DNA of 64,000 bases from Puccinia triticina (Eukaryota > Basidiomycota > Pucciniomycetes > Pucciniales > Pucciniaceae). Positions 1 through 11,385 of this stretch are shown here, piece after piece. How positions within the stretch are numbered: position 1 is the stretch's first letter; each line of letters opens with the position of its first letter. The stretch is from NCBI RefSeq assembly GCF_026914185.1, contig NC_070571.1, forward strand, positions 3,906,001 through 3,970,000, read 5' to 3'. The notes beneath the pieces were generated by a model. The model was given only the letters and a program-made list of their open reading frames with translations. It was not told where the DNA came from and searched no databases. The position numbers and the translations under genes are program-made.

Positions 1-178
1 CCGGTTTATTTTCTTCGGCCTGGTTTGGTCAGAAGAGGGAAAACTTACCATTAGCAGTGTGGCTGACGGTTTCCGTGGTCTTGTCAATGGGAGAGGCTTG
101 GATCGGGCTTGAGGTGCCTGGATTGGATGAGTTCGGACCCTTGCTTGGTTGTTCAGGGTTTGGGGCCGAATTCTGACA
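1..178 (-). repeat. Partial 3' LTR of the copia element
   Basis: Corresponds base for base to 4908-5085 except for TG versus CA in the stretch near 129-130. It ends in the same TTCTGACA terminus. The rest of this LTR is off the window to the left. Confidence 0.93.
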
Positions 179-367
179 GTCTGCCGTGCTTTGTGCTTTG
201 GAGCAAGAAGCAGAGATGCTGGATGCGTTGCGAGTGAGGTTCTTCAATGCTTGTGAGATCTTGCATCGTCCGACTGGTTTAGTCAAGAAATCAGCGGTGT
301 TGTTGGCGATTGAGACGAATTTGAGTTCGATTGTCTTGTTCTGGATGAGTTCTCGGACGAAGTGGAG

Positions 368-3300
368 TCAAAGGTCCATGTGTTTTGTTCTGAAACTGTT
401 TTGACTAGTTTCGCTGAGCGCAAGATCGATCGCCCCACGATTGTCAATGCGAACGACAGAGGGCTTCTTTTCCGAGTCGAGATGAACCTCTGTTATGAGG
501 TTCCTGAGCCAACCCACTTCTTTGCTGGCATCGGTCAAGGCTTTGTACTCAGCCTCGGTCGAGGAGAGCGAGACCGTACACTGCTTGGTGGATTTCCAGG
601 AGACCAGGTGAAGGTTCCAGGTGACGATGAAACCGGTGTGCGAACGGCGCGTGTCGGGGCAGTTCCCCCAGTCCGCGTCAACGGATGAGCAAAGTGGGGT
701 GTGTGTGGAAGGGTGAAAGTTGAGTCCCCGATTTGCTGAGCCCTTGAGGTACCTGAATACTTGGATGGCGGCTTTGTAATGGGATAGGCCAGGGTTTTCG
801 AGGAACTGAGACAGCTTGCTCACCGCAAACGAGATGTCCGGGCAAGTGAGGACACTTAGATAGTTAAGGGAGCCGATGAGAGCTTGGTAATTGATGTTGA
901 GGGGTCTGAGCTGGTCGATGTCTTGTGTTGTAGCCTTTGACATGTGAACTTTCGGATCTAGAGGGCAGGAGGCATCTGGGAGGCGAGCAACGTCGAATTC
1001 AACCACTTTTCTTTCAACATATTGTGCTTGATGGAGAATGAATCCGCCGTCGAGGCGCTCGAGCTTCATGCCTAGGAGGAAGGAAGCCTCGCCAAGATAT
1101 TTGATAGAGAACTCCTTCTCCATCTGGTCCCTGAACCCCTCCGGGTCGGAGCCGATGATAACAAGGTCGTCGACATGGGAGAAAATCCAGAGTGGACTTG
1201 GAGAGAGTCTCCAAAAAACGCATGGGTCAGCAAGTGATATGTTGAATCCGATGGAGGACAAAAAAGTGCTTAGCCGCTTGTACCAAGCGAAAGAGGCCTG
1301 TTTAAGGCCATAGATCGCCTTTTTGAGCAGAAGGACGATGTTCTGGTCGCTTTTGTACCCGGGCGGAGGCAGCATGTATACTGTCTCGCTCAGGCTGCAG
1401 GTCAGGAACGCGCTCTTGACGTCGAGCTGGTGAATCTTCAGTCCGTTGGTGACTGCGTGAGAGAGAAGGACGCGGAGGGATGTGGGCTTGCCCGTGGGGG
1501 CGTATTTGGTTTTGAAGTTTAGACTGTAGGTTTGGCGGAATCCTTGAGCACAAATCCGAGCTTTGTATTCCATCACCTGATTGTCCGGACCCAGCTTCTT
1601 CTTGTAGGCCCACGTAGACGGAATGGTGGCGTGGCTGGGCAGTCGAGGTATCTCAGTCCAGACATCATGATTGTGCATGTTGCAAATTTCCCTGTCCTCA
1701 GCCTTCCTCCAGTCCTCTTGTTCCATGCATCGCATCGCCTGAAAGTGATTGCTAGGTTCAACTGTGAGAGCCGAGTAGGCTACCGCGCTGCGCCTGGGGT
1801 GATTAATGATGTTGGATTGATCGACGTTGCTGCTTATGTGAGTGGGATGGGGCCCCAGTCGAAGGATCAAGCGCTGTCTGGGTGGACCTGGGTCCGGGGA
1901 GACCAGTTCATCATCCACGTCCATGTGCTCAGATTCACCGTTGCTGACCGGGTTGGGTGACGGGTCGTCGTCATGGTTGGAGTCTGCATCTTCATCGCTG
2001 TCAAGGGAGGTGAGCGGGAGAGGAGGGTTTCCGGAGAAGTCAGGCAACGGATCAAGAGGAGCGAGATTGGTACTGGGATTGATGGCCGATAGGGAGGGGA
2101 AAACAGATTCGTCAAAGTAGGCATTGCGTGTCTCAACAATCTTTTTGTCTGCTATCCAAACAACACGGTATGCCGAATAGTCATTGGCGTAGCCGATGAG
2201 GATGCCGTCCCATGAGATGGAATCGAACTTGGCTGTGCGCAGCTGAGCCGGTTTGATGACCCACGTCTTGCAGCCGAAAGGCCGAAAGAATGAGAGGTTG
2301 GGTTTCTTGCCGAAGAGTTGTTCCAGAGGGCTGATCTTGCTTTTGCTGAGCGAGGGTAGGCAGTTCGTGGTAGCCATGGCAGTGAGGACCACTTCTCCCC
2401 ACCATTCCTTGGCAAGTCGAGATTGGACCATCATGCATCGAGCCATGTTGATGATGGTTTTGTTGGCCCGTTCTGCCACTCCGTTGTGCTGAGGAGTGTA
2501 TGGAGGAGAAACGTTGTGGCGTATACCACTGCTGGCGAGAACCTCCGAGAGTACACGGTTGCAGAACTCACCGCCCCCGTCGGTAATGAGTTTCTTGATG
2601 ACTTGGCCAGTTTGGCGCTCAAAGAAGGTCTGAAATTCAAGGATGGCAGTAGTGGCGTTGGACTTTTTCTTGAGGAGGGAGACGCTGATGTATCCCGTGT
2701 GCTGGTCTACAAGGGTCAGGAAGTAGCGCAAGCCTGCGTTGGTGGAGGGAGAGATTGGTCCAACAAGGTCGCCATGTATCACTTCTAAAACATGGGTGGT
2801 TGGGTCGAAATGGCTTTTGAATGGACAGCGACTGACTTTTCCCTTCATGCAGGCATCACAGCATCCGTCGTTGGAGATTTTTGAGTCAGAGACAGCTTCT
2901 CGAATCCTGGAGAAGCTGGCATGTCCGAGACGTGTATGCCAGGTGCGGAATGGAGTGGTGGGACCTGAGTGAGTTCTGGAGACAATCAGTGCAGCTGCTG
3001 GAGGGACAGGTCCTATACAGGTCTTGACTTCCAGGATTCCGTTGCGGTGGTGACAACTGAAGGTGAAGGAGTTATCAATTGATACATCACACTGGTCGTC
3101 GGTCTTTGTGAGTGACGCGGATTTCTGGAGTAGGCGTCCTAGGGAGAGTAGAGTCCGAGACAAACCAGGGACGTAGAGCGCCTCTTCCAGAAGCATGATT
3201 CTGCCGTTTGGGTCAATGACCTGAGCTGTCCCCACCTTGGTGGCCGTGAGATCAATCGAGTCCTTCCCCGTGCTGATGGGCGTGTTGCAAGGGGATGTGT

Positions 3301-3505
3301 TTGTGAAAAACGCAATGTCGTTGAACATGTGGTGGGAAGCCCCGGAGTCAAGAACCGCTGGGAGTTTTGCCGGAGTCATGGAAAACAGGCTGGCCGTCGT
3401 GACATTCGCAAATGCAGGACGCTCAAAGCGTGCGGAGGAGGCGCCAGCATCGGGTTGTGCGGGTGAGGAGTGATGTTGAGTAGGCTTGGAGGCAGCTTCT
3501 TGCAC
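368..3505 (-). pseudogene. copia Pol segment: protease, integrase, RT, RNase H
   Basis: 1,045 codons open between two TGA stops. The aspartic protease motif DSGA is at about residue 53. A His/Cys GAG-pre-integrase zinc region lies at 190-219. The integrase D,D,E residues are visible at about 246 (HGD), 309 (TDGGG) and 345 (AERAN). The reverse transcriptase shows the DVKSAFL block near 695 and the catalytic VDD at 778-780. RNase H shows DADWGN and STEAEY blocks. Domain order (integrase before RT) defines Ty1/copia. The frame opens just after a TGA and has no ATG there, so this would normally be the downstream part of a Gag-Pol fusion. It stops a few residues before the usual end of RNase H. 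Confidence 0.9.
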
Positions 3506-3598
3506 TGGTCAAAGCTCGGGGTGAAGTGCCCAACATTTATCCTCTGGGTGCTTGGCCATGGGGTTGTGCGCTCCTTTGCACCTGGGTGGTGGCCGAGT

Positions 3599-4228
3599 TC
3601 AAGTGCCGAGGGCCGTGGCTGTTCTTTCCGGAGGGGCTTTCCTTTTTACTGGGTCTTCTTCTTCGGCGATGTCTTTGAGACAATCCATGAGTAGTTCATG
3701 ATTGTTATTGAGCTCGGGGTACATAACAAACAAGTCAGTGAGTGCTCGTTGAGACTCGGAGATTTTACCGATGATGTTTCCACATATGTCTCGGCTGCTC
3801 ATGGGATGTCCAATGGAGGTGAAGTTGGTGAGGCAACGTTCAACGTCATCCAAGAAGTTGAGCATGCTCCCATTGTACTTGACGTTCTGCCAGTCCTTGG
3901 TGCATTTGTTGAAGCGCACTGTGGTGTACCTTGCGTACCGCTCGGTGATCTTCTTCCAGAGGAGGTATCCGCTGTCCTCGTTTTCATCGTTAACGATGCT
4001 GACAAAGAGTCGATCCAAGATTTTCATAGCCAAGATACTAGCCGAGTCATTTAGCTGTTTCTTGAGTGCACGGGCCGGGTTGGCTCCAGGATCTGCGCTG
4101 ATAGCCGCCCAGAGGTCTTTGTTCTTCATGAATGTGCGCATTCGTCGAGCCCAGAGAGGATAATTGGAGTCCCCTTCGAGGAGTGGTAGACACGCAAGTT
4201 CTTCTTTCGAGGCGATGGAGGTTGCCAT
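3599..4228 (-). CDS. copia Gag segment (UBN2-type)
   Basis: 209 codons from ATG 4228 to the first TGA. The start is the first ATG after the LTR and candidate primer-binding site. The sequence has the Gag pattern of copia elements: an N-terminal G-x2-NY-x2-W block (about residues 19-25), a long helical middle, then a basic tail. It would form the nucleocapsid shell that packages element RNA in the cytoplasm. The zinc-knuckle-like motif that normally ends Gag lies immediately after the stop in the same frame, so the stop looks acquired. Confidence 0.8.
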   Translation of the reverse strand: MATSIASKEELACLPLLEGDSNYPLWARRMRTFMKNKDLWAAISADPGANPARALKKQLNDSASILAMKILDRLFVSIVNDENEDSGYLLWKKITERYARYTTVRFNKCTKDWQNVKYNGSMLNFLDDVERCLTNFTSIGHPMSSRDICGNIIGKISESQRALTDLFVMYPELNNNHELLMDCLKDIAEEEDPVKRKAPPERTATALGT

Positions 4229-4293
4229 GTTGTTGCTGCCCTTTTGTCTTGGATTTCGTCGGTCCTTGAAGGTTTCAAATCGGATGCCAAGAC

Positions 4294-5085
4294 TGTAAAT
4301 CTGTGAGAATTGGAAGACTTAAAGGGTTTTATTTTGAGTCAGACTCATGTGTATACATTAAGTGTTGATAGTGAGAAGCGGTGATGTACCTTAAAGGGCA
4401 GTGTACAACTATATGAGACAAGAAAGAAGCTTTGTTCAAGAAACAGTAAAGTAAAGAAGAGAGAAAATAAAGGTCCGAGAATGGCAGGAGCGCGGAACGA
4501 GGTCGTCGCGCTGACGCTGATGATAACTAGAGAATAGGAAAAGGGAAATGAGACGTTTGATGGTCAACAGGTAGGAAACAGGGTAAAGGTTTTTGCTGAA
4601 GGCTTTTGCGGGTGAGTTGATGTGTGTGTGCAAGGGTGGAGGAACTGATACTGAGAGAAACTAAGGAAAAGGCCGGAAAGAGTGGGTTCGAGTTCAGTGC
4701 TCTTATAGTTCTCTTGCAGCTGAACAGGTGAAGCGTCTGTTGCTACGTACATGATGTCCTGCGGGGTTGTTTAGACCAGACCCGTCCAGGAGAAGAGGGA
4801 GGTAGTCACAGTTGGTTCCTCACAACTGGTATTGGGGGTATCAATGACCATGTTCTCGTTGTCTGTAGGACACGGTATTTTGTTAGTGTCTGACAACTTC
4901 AACAGGGCCGGTTTATTTTCTTCGGCCTGGTTTGGTCAGAAGAGGGAAAACTTACCATTAGCAGTGTGGCTGACGGTTTCCGTGGTCTTGTCAATGGGAG
5001 AGGCTTGGATCGGGCTTGAGGTGCCTGGATTGGACAAGTTCGGACCCTTGCTTGGTTGTTCAGGGTTTGGGGCCGAATTCTGACA
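4294..5085 (-). repeat. Complete 5' LTR of the copia element
   Basis: Bounded by TG at 4294 and CA at 5085. It lies between the candidate primer-binding site and the flanking satellite. It should hold the element promoter and polyadenylation signals for minus-strand transcription. Confidence 0.85.
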
Positions 5086-5757
5086 AGTCCCTTCGATGAC
5101 CGGTCTGTGCCGGTCATCGAAGGGAGTAGCATCTCCTCTTGATGACCGGTCAGACCGACCGGTCATTGAGAGTAGCACCTCCCCTTGATGACTGGTACAC
5201 ACCGGTCATCCAGAGGAGGTGTTATTCCCCTCAATGACCGGTCTGACTGGTCATCAAGGGATGTGACTCACCTCAATGACCGGTCATCACCGGTCATCGA
5301 GAGGTGTTATTACCCTTGATGACCGGTCTGACCGGTCATCAAGAGGTGTTATTACCCTCGATGACCGGTCTGACCGGTCATCGAGAGATGTGACTCACCT
5401 CAATGACCGGTGATGACCGGTCATCAAGAGGAGGTGTTATTAGCCTTGATGACCGGTGTGACCGATTATCGAGGTGTGAGTCCCCTCGATGACCGGTCTG
5501 TGCCGGTCATCGGGAGGTGTGACCGGTCCGCGCCGGTCATCAAGAGGTGTGAGTCCCCTTGGTGACCGGCACAGACCGGTCATCGAGAAGAGATGTTACT
5601 CCCCTTGATGACCGGCACAGACCGGTCATCAAGAGGTGTGATTTCTGTGATTTCCCTCAATGACCGGCAGTCCGGTACAGACTGGTCATTGAGAGGAGAT
5701 GTTAATCCACTCAATGCCGGTCTGTACCGGTCATGGATATCAGGAGGATCAAGTGGG
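5086..5757. repeat. Palindromic hairpin minisatellite (GACCGGTC core)
   Basis: Repeated units of the form TTGATGACCGGT, a short spacer, then ACCGGTCATCAAGAGG. Each unit is an inverted repeat able to form a hairpin of about 15-20 bp. Spacers and flanks vary (GTGTTATTA, GTGAGTCCCC and others). Open frames here are repeat translation, not genes. Related cores recur at 24187-24975, 28461-28560 and 53520-53970. Confidence 0.9.
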
Positions 5758-5769
5758 GTGTATTTGTAC

Positions 5770-6030
5770 ATAGCCCAGTTTGAGTTGTAGGCACTCCAGC
5801 TCTGGCTGGAGTGCACTGAGGAGGAGAAATATCAGGAATGGAGTGCTGGGGGAATGCACTCCAATCTGATGGAGTGAGACTCATGGGCACTCATTACATT
5901 TCCTGGCCACTGGAGTTCTTTGTGGTGCACTCCAAAGAGTCTTGAGTCCCCAGTTCTGCACTCCAATTGACTTGGAGTACTCTAGTCTGTACTCCAACAA
6001 TCATTGGAGTGCACACTCCATACACTCACT
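5770..6030. repeat. Dispersed GGAGTG/CACTCC inverted repeats
   Basis: Many copies of TGGAGTGCACTCCA-like words and their halves, spaced 20-60 bp apart in both orientations. The same theme recurs at 33640-33950. No coding potential was seen. Confidence 0.75.
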
Positions 6031-6415
6031 TTTGGAGCGCTTTTGGGATTTTTTTTGAGTGCATTTAGGCTGACCCAATCTAAAAGCTTATTGATCCCAC
6101 TTTTGCAAGCCTTTGGAGCTTATTGAAGCTCTCAGCCACTTCAATCCTTTCCTCCCAGAATCTTTTCTTTCAATCACATCCTCCGTCTCCTTCGCCGGCA
6201 TCCCTGTTACTGAATCTTTTTAAGTTAACCACCGCCAACAAGGATCTACCCCTTGTTTTCTCTCAAAAAATCCCAACCCAAATTCTGCTATCCTTTGAAT
6301 CCCCGGATCTCATCCCTGGACCACCATTGTAAGACTCAAAAACGGGTGTGAAACCCTTTTGCTGAATGGTGAAGGGGATGATGGAGTTGCAAGCTCTGCC
6401 CTTCTGCTATCAGAT

Positions 6416-6447
<32 letters not shown>

Positions 6448-6660
6448 TTAATCAAGTGATAGGTCTGGTCTAGCTCCAGATGAAGTTTTTCAATGACAGG
6501 TGTGTGAAAGATTTGAGAACTTATGATGCATGAAAAGGGTGAAAGTTGACTTGATTTGTCCAGTGGGGATTGAACACAGGTCCTCAAGAGGGTGATATAT
6601 AAATTTGAGAAGAGTGCCTAGGCTGAGAAGGGTATATGTCTCAGTTGGGAGTTGAACCAG
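6031..6660. other. Intergenic, no gene seen
   Basis: No supported gene. On the minus strand, 6540-6660 contains two tRNA B-box-like words (GGTTCAACTCC and TGTTCAATCCC) that may be a SINE remnant. The LTR at 6661 inserted directly beside one of them. Confidence 0.5.
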
Positions 6661-7588
6661 TGTGAGCCTGAGTCTCTTTAGTGACAGCAGGACACAAGAA
6701 AGAAAGGGGGAATAATTGGATTTCTTTGGATAAAGAAAATACAATTATGAGAGAGAGAGAAAAAGAGAGAGAGAAACTGAGCAGGATTAAGTTGAGCAGA
6801 TATTCAAGGTTATTCTAGTGGGAATGCACGTCCACTGGCAATGCTACCTCTTCAGAAGAGTGCTGCCAAGCTGAGCTAGAGAGTGCTACAGCCTCCTCTC
6901 ACCAAGGAAACGTGGAGGGTCTCTGGATTAGATAAATTTAATCCAGCCACAATTTTTTAGCTTCCTTCTGGATAGTCAAGGTTCTTAAAGGGAAACCTAA
7001 GGGACAGCCCTTTAATCAAGATAAGGCAAAGGCCAGCAGTTATGGAGGGACAGCCCTGTGATCAAGAGAAGGCAAAGGCCAGCAGAAAGAACAGATCAAG
7101 CAAGACACAGAGTTGTACCTCTGAGATAAACAAGGTTCAGTGAAAAAGGTTACTTACTGTCAATATCCTAGGCGCCTGTGACGGTAGGTATACTGGGAGT
7201 GTTGTAAACTCTTTGGTGGTGATCCTGGGGTTATCTGGGGTGTGGTTCTGGTGTGCTGAAGTCTGTGGATCCTCCAGCTGCATGGGGGATCCTGACTTCG
7301 AAAATTTTCAAAGTTGGATGACATAATCACACATGTACATGTGGTTGGGAGCGCTCAGGCGCGACTACACGGCGCTGCTGCGCATGTGTGTCACAAACCA
7401 CAAACTCTGTGAAGGAGTAGAGATATTGTAAAGTGATCAGTGAACACTAGGGTCAAAATTGCATGGGAAATCAGAATCTGAAGTCAAAACAAGGTTAAAC
7501 CTTAAGCATGAAAAGATATAAGAGATTTGAGGTAGAAATAATGATAAAGGCAGACTTTAGGTCAGCTGCGCTGACTCTAAGGCTGACA
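6661..7588 (+). mobile_element. Solo LTR A, family TGTGAGCC...GGCTGACA, TSD ACCAG
   Basis: A 928-bp block starting TGTGAGCCTGAGTCTC and ending CTCTAAGGCTGACA. It is flanked on both sides by ACCAG (6656-6660 and 7589-7593), a perfect 5-bp target duplication. No internal retrotransposon sequence adjoins it, so it is a solo LTR left by LTR-LTR recombination. Three more copies of the family occur at 32233, 45362 and 51567, all in the same orientation. True transcriptional strand is unknown. Confidence 0.92.
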
Positions 7589-7593
7589 ACCAG

Positions 7594-9398
7594 GAACCGG
7601 GTAACTCGTGACAGGCACATGATATGTAAACCAAGAGATATGAGAGTGAGCTCAGTGGTTATTGCAGATATGAGGGATGATATGGTATGCTATAAGGGTT
7701 GTGATAAAGTATAAGGATGATGATAATGATGGATGGGTGGTATCTGTATAACTGGTGGGTACTGAACTGAGGAAAAACAACTGGGGGGAGAGAGCTAATT
7801 ATATAGACAAATGTGAGGGATTTTAGCTACAAGGGGGACCCTGGATGAGGTATTTTAGCTGGTGGGCTGCATAAAAGCAACACTGGGCCGGTACAATGCC
7901 AGTAAAGGTATCTTACCGGTAATGTATTGATTTTTGATGTGTTACTGTTACTGTTACCAGTAACGCCAGCGTGCTACCATTAGTAAAATATTCTCCATTT
8001 TATTTTTGGGTGCCATCACAATATAAAATTGTTATTTAGATTACGTTACGGTCTTGCTACTTGTTACTGGTAACAAGAAATTTGTACATAAAGATGTTTT
8101 GCCCCTGTTTTGTTGCTACTTAAGATATGTAGCAAAATAAATAGGGGTACAAATGAGGGGTTGTTGGGATAATATATGTTACAGGATGTTACCACACATT
8201 ATAAGATGTTGGTTTACTCAGAGCCAAAGGAAAAAAGGAGAAAAAACCCTTGTTAGGATAGAGAGCGGCTGCAGAAAAGCCCGTTACTGCTTATAACGGT
8301 AACAGCTCATGAAGGTAATGGCAATCAATTCAATAAAAAATTGGGCCCAATATTGTATTGAATTGTATCAACCCAGTTTTGGTAAAAGTGGTGTCAGAAG
8401 ATACTAAATGCAGGCAAAAAGTGGGGTGAGAAATGAAAGATGATGTCATACTAATGCAAGGAGTGCATAAATGAAGCTGGTAAATGTCAGATACATGTAC
8501 AGGGGTACCTCATGCAAGGGGTGCATGAAGGATTTCAGACTAATGCAAGGAGTGCAGAAATGGGGTCAGAAGACTGCATGGCGCTGCAAGGGGTGCATAA
8601 ATGAAGTGGAGACATGTCAAATACAGAAGAAATGGGGTTGGTCCACTGCATATGCAGTGGAGATAAGTAGGATATAGAAGAGTATCTGTTTGGCTGGGTC
8701 TGAGTATGTGTATAACTGGGGAAGGTGACTTGAGGGGCGTGACAGGTTGGTTACTGGGGCTGACTTTGTCCATGAGGGGTCCAAGAGGGTGTAACTTCCA
8801 ATCCAGTGGGGTTCCAGTGACGCTTCCAGTGGTGACTAAGGGTAAAATTGGCGGTAGAATCCATTTCTGAGGTCTGTTTGATGGTATCTTGAGGCCTAGG
8901 GTGAATAAATATATGGTATAGAAAAACTTTGGATTCTTCACTTTTCTGTCTACCACACCATGAAGGCAGCGCTACAATGCACTCTCCCTTCAAGTAAATT
9001 CCAATGGCCCAGCACCGGTCAGAGCTCCACAATGGCCCTATAGTAGCAGAGAATTAATTCTGCTACGTTACCCCCCAGGTAAAATATGTTAGCAGCCAAA
9101 CCGCGAGACTACTAATGCTTTATTCAAGATTAGTGCAGAAAAAACAAGCTAAACTACAACTTAATTCTAGTCCTGTAAAATCCAGCTAATGCTGTGGATT
9201 AATGGCCAAAAATATATGCTGTACGCTAACACATAGCAAAATATCATATAAGTGTAGTGGGCCATTGTTGATACAATCCAAAGTACTCCATATTTTCCTC
9301 CTGGATATCAAATCTTCTACCAGTGTTAAACTAGGTTCACTAACCTGCGCAATACAGTCTGGTAGTGTTCATATCTCCATGTTTTAGTCCCGATTTGT
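7594..9398. other. Intergenic, with short tandem repeats at 8400-8690
   Basis: No convincing gene. Around 8400-8690 there are about four degenerate copies of a unit containing TGCAAGGAGTGCATAAATGAAG-like sequence. 7900-8380 is rich in GGTAACAGTAAC words in both orientations. The rest is AT-rich and featureless to my eye. Confidence 0.5.
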
Positions 9399-9544
9399 CA
9401 CACTACAAACATGTTGTACTTTTCCTGCATGTATAGCAGTTCACAGAAGTGTTGTAGCGGTTGTCATATAGTGGTTGAATTTTTTGGAGGTATTCTAGGT
9501 GCATTTGATGAAGTTGAAAAGCAAAGCATTGAGAAAATTTGAGC

Positions 9545-11000
9545 ACCATTCCAATTTTAGTTGTGGCATTTCTCCACTCCAATGTGCATGCTTTCAGTCT
9601 AACTTGCAGGATTTTCACCCGTTTTAGCCGTTTTGCAAACAATTTTAAGGCAAAAATCAGGGAGTGGAGTAATGATCATGAGAAAAAATCCAATGGAGAA
9701 CATTTGGGCATCATTCAAATGCAAGACAGCTAATACGGGTGAAAATCCTGCTATTTAGGCTGCAAGCATGCACATTGGGGCGGAGAAATGTCACAAATAA
9801 AATTTGAATGGTGCCAAAATTTTCTCCGTTGCATATTTTCTCATAATAATCACTCCCCTTGCTGATGGAAGCCTTACAAATTGGTGCAAAACAGGTAAAA
9901 TGGGTCAAAATCCTGCTATTTAGGTTCCAAGCATGCACATTGGGGTATATAAATGCCACAAATAAATTTAAAATGGTTCAAAAATGCTCTCTGTTTCATA
10001 TTCTCTCATAATCATTACCCCCATTAATGATGGAGGCCCTAAACATTGGTGCAATACAGCTAAAATGGGTGAAAATCCTGCTATTTAGGCTGCAAGCATG
10101 CACATTGGGGTGGAGAAATGCCACAAATAAAATTTAAATGCTCCCCAAATTTTCTCTGTTGCACATTCTCTCATAATAATTACTCACCCTACTTATGGTG
10201 GCCTTGCAAATTGGTGCAAAATGGCTAAAACGGGTGAAAACCCTGCTATTTGGGCTGCAAGCATGCACATTCATGTAGAGAAATGCCACAAATAAAATTT
10301 GCATGGTGCTCAACAGTTCTCCATTGCATATCTTCTCATAATCATCACTTCCCTTACTTATGTAGGCCTTAGAAATTGGTGCAAAACCGCTAAAACAGGT
10401 GAAAATCCTGCTATTTAGACTGCAAGCATGCACATTGGGGTGGATAAATGCCACAAAATAATTCAAAGGGTGCCCAGATGTTCTTCATTGAATATACTCT
10501 CATAATCATCACTTCCCTTACTTATTTTGCCCTTACAAATTGGTGCAAAACACCTAAAACGGGTGAAAATCCTCCTATTTAGGCTGCATGCATGCACATT
10601 GGGGTGGATAAATGCCACAAATAAAATTCAAATGGTTCTCAAATAAGGATTTTCAAAGTTGGAATCATATTTTTTTTCAAATCATAAAAACATAAAATCA
10701 TAACACTTTTGAGTGATCATTTTTTATGTACCATTTTAGAATTGTTGCTCTTTTTTTAATGATTGAGTGTTACACATTTTTTTCAGATTAAAATTTTATG
10801 AATTTATGGTGTTATGATTTTATGCAGTCAACTTTGAACACCACTAATGTACTCTGTTGCATCTTTTCTCATAATCATTACTCCACTTACTGATTGCGGC
10901 CTTACAAATTGGTGCAAAAAGGCAAAAACGGGTGAAACCCCTGCTATTTAGGCTGCAAGCATGCACATTGAGGTGGAGAAATGCCACAAATAAAATTTGA
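9545..11000. repeat. 165-bp tandem repeats inside the CACTA-type element
   Basis: The word ATGCACATTGGGG recurs at 9768, 9933, 10098, 10263 (variant), 10428, 10592 and 10961. The period is 164-165 bp except for one 204-bp insertion in the last interval. A further copy at 9545-9650 is inverted. Units carry GGGTGAAAATCCTGCTATTTAGG and CTCATAATCATTACTCC blocks. Confidence 0.9.
10648..10842. mobile_element. Small MITE inserted in the 165-bp array
   Basis: This AT-rich segment of about 200 bp breaks one 165-bp unit. Its ends are inverted: TTCAAAGTTG on the left and CAACTTTGAA on the right, with further inverted similarity (ATAAAATCATAACAC). It has no coding content. The target duplication was not resolved. 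Confidence 0.7.
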
Positions 11001-11159
11001 ATGGTGCCCAAATTTTCTCCATATGTTGCTTTTCAACTTCATCAAATGCACCTATAATACCTCCAAAAAATGCAACAGCTATATGACAACCACTACAACA
11101 CACACGTCTTTGCACCGCTATACATGCAGGGGAAGTACAACATGTTTGTAGTGTCAGCC

Positions 11160-11385
11160 ACTGAGACAATTTTCCATTGGTCTACAGCTACAATTACAAC
11201 CAGTTTGCCTGACCGTGGTATGGGCACAGCTGACACAGACAGACTTGGTTTTGAGTCCTGGGAATCTCTTTTTGCTGATCCTGATTGTGTGTGTCAGAAA
11301 CCAAAATGTGAGTTTTGCACTGTGGGATTTGAACCCAACTTCATGAGTGATGCTTTTTACCAAGTAAGCTAAGTGTGCCATTTCT
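11160..11385 (-). mobile_element. tRNA-derived SINE-like sequence
   Basis: On the minus strand the region starts with an A-box-like TAGCTTACTTGGTAAAAAGC and about 30 nt later has a B box GGGTTCAAATCCC. Spacing and order are those of a tRNA gene, but no full cloverleaf closes and a non-tRNA tail follows. This suits a SINE head or a decayed tRNA. The CACTA element inserted at its tail end. Confidence 0.55.

Larger units (their letters stand above)
29..4228 (-). pseudogene. copia gag-pol polyprotein frame with three in-frame TGA codons
   Basis: From the ATG at 4228 down to 29 a single reading frame can be followed with no indel. It is interrupted by three stops: TGA closing the gag part (3599-3601), TGA just before protease (3509-3511), and TGA in the RNase H tail (368-370). 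Between the first two stops lies a zinc-knuckle-like C-x3-H...H-x4-C block. After the third stop the frame continues with the usual copia tail and runs on into the LTR. All three stops sit in the context TTGA, as a CGA codon in TCGA would give after a C-to-T change. I read this as a young element silenced by point mutation. Natural read-through of a gag-pol stop could explain at most one of them. Confidence 0.85.
1..5085 (-). mobile_element. Ty1/copia LTR retrotransposon, left end cut by window edge
   Basis: Positions 1-178 match 4908-5085 without indels and with two adjacent differences, so these are the two LTRs of one element read on the minus strand. Between them lies a gag-pol frame with protease, integrase, reverse transcriptase and RNase H in copia order. 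The complete right LTR is about 792 bp, starting TGTAAATC and ending TTCTGACA. A candidate primer-binding site starting TGGCATCC on the minus strand lies about 3 nt inside that LTR (around 4277-4290). Near-identical LTRs point to a recent insertion. The element's right edge abuts a palindromic satellite at 5086, so it inserted in or beside that array. The left target-site copy is outside the window. Confidence 0.93.
9401..11153. mobile_element. Non-autonomous CACTA-type transposon, TSD TCA
   Basis: Both ends read CACTACAAACATGTTGTACT inward (left 9401 onward, right the reverse complement ending at 11153). The inverted similarity continues for about 150 bp. The 3-bp direct repeat TCA flanks both ends (9398-9400 and 11154-11156). 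CACTA termini plus a 3-bp duplication define the CACTA/EnSpm superfamily. The interior has no transposase and consists of 165-bp repeats, matching the subterminal-repeat habit of this superfamily. Confidence 0.88.

Noticed and set aside
10651..10838. LTR-like similarity of TTTTCAAAGTTGG to the solo-LTR interior
   Set aside because: The match is short (TTTTCAAAGTTGGA) and the segment has its own inverted ends, so it is better read as a MITE.
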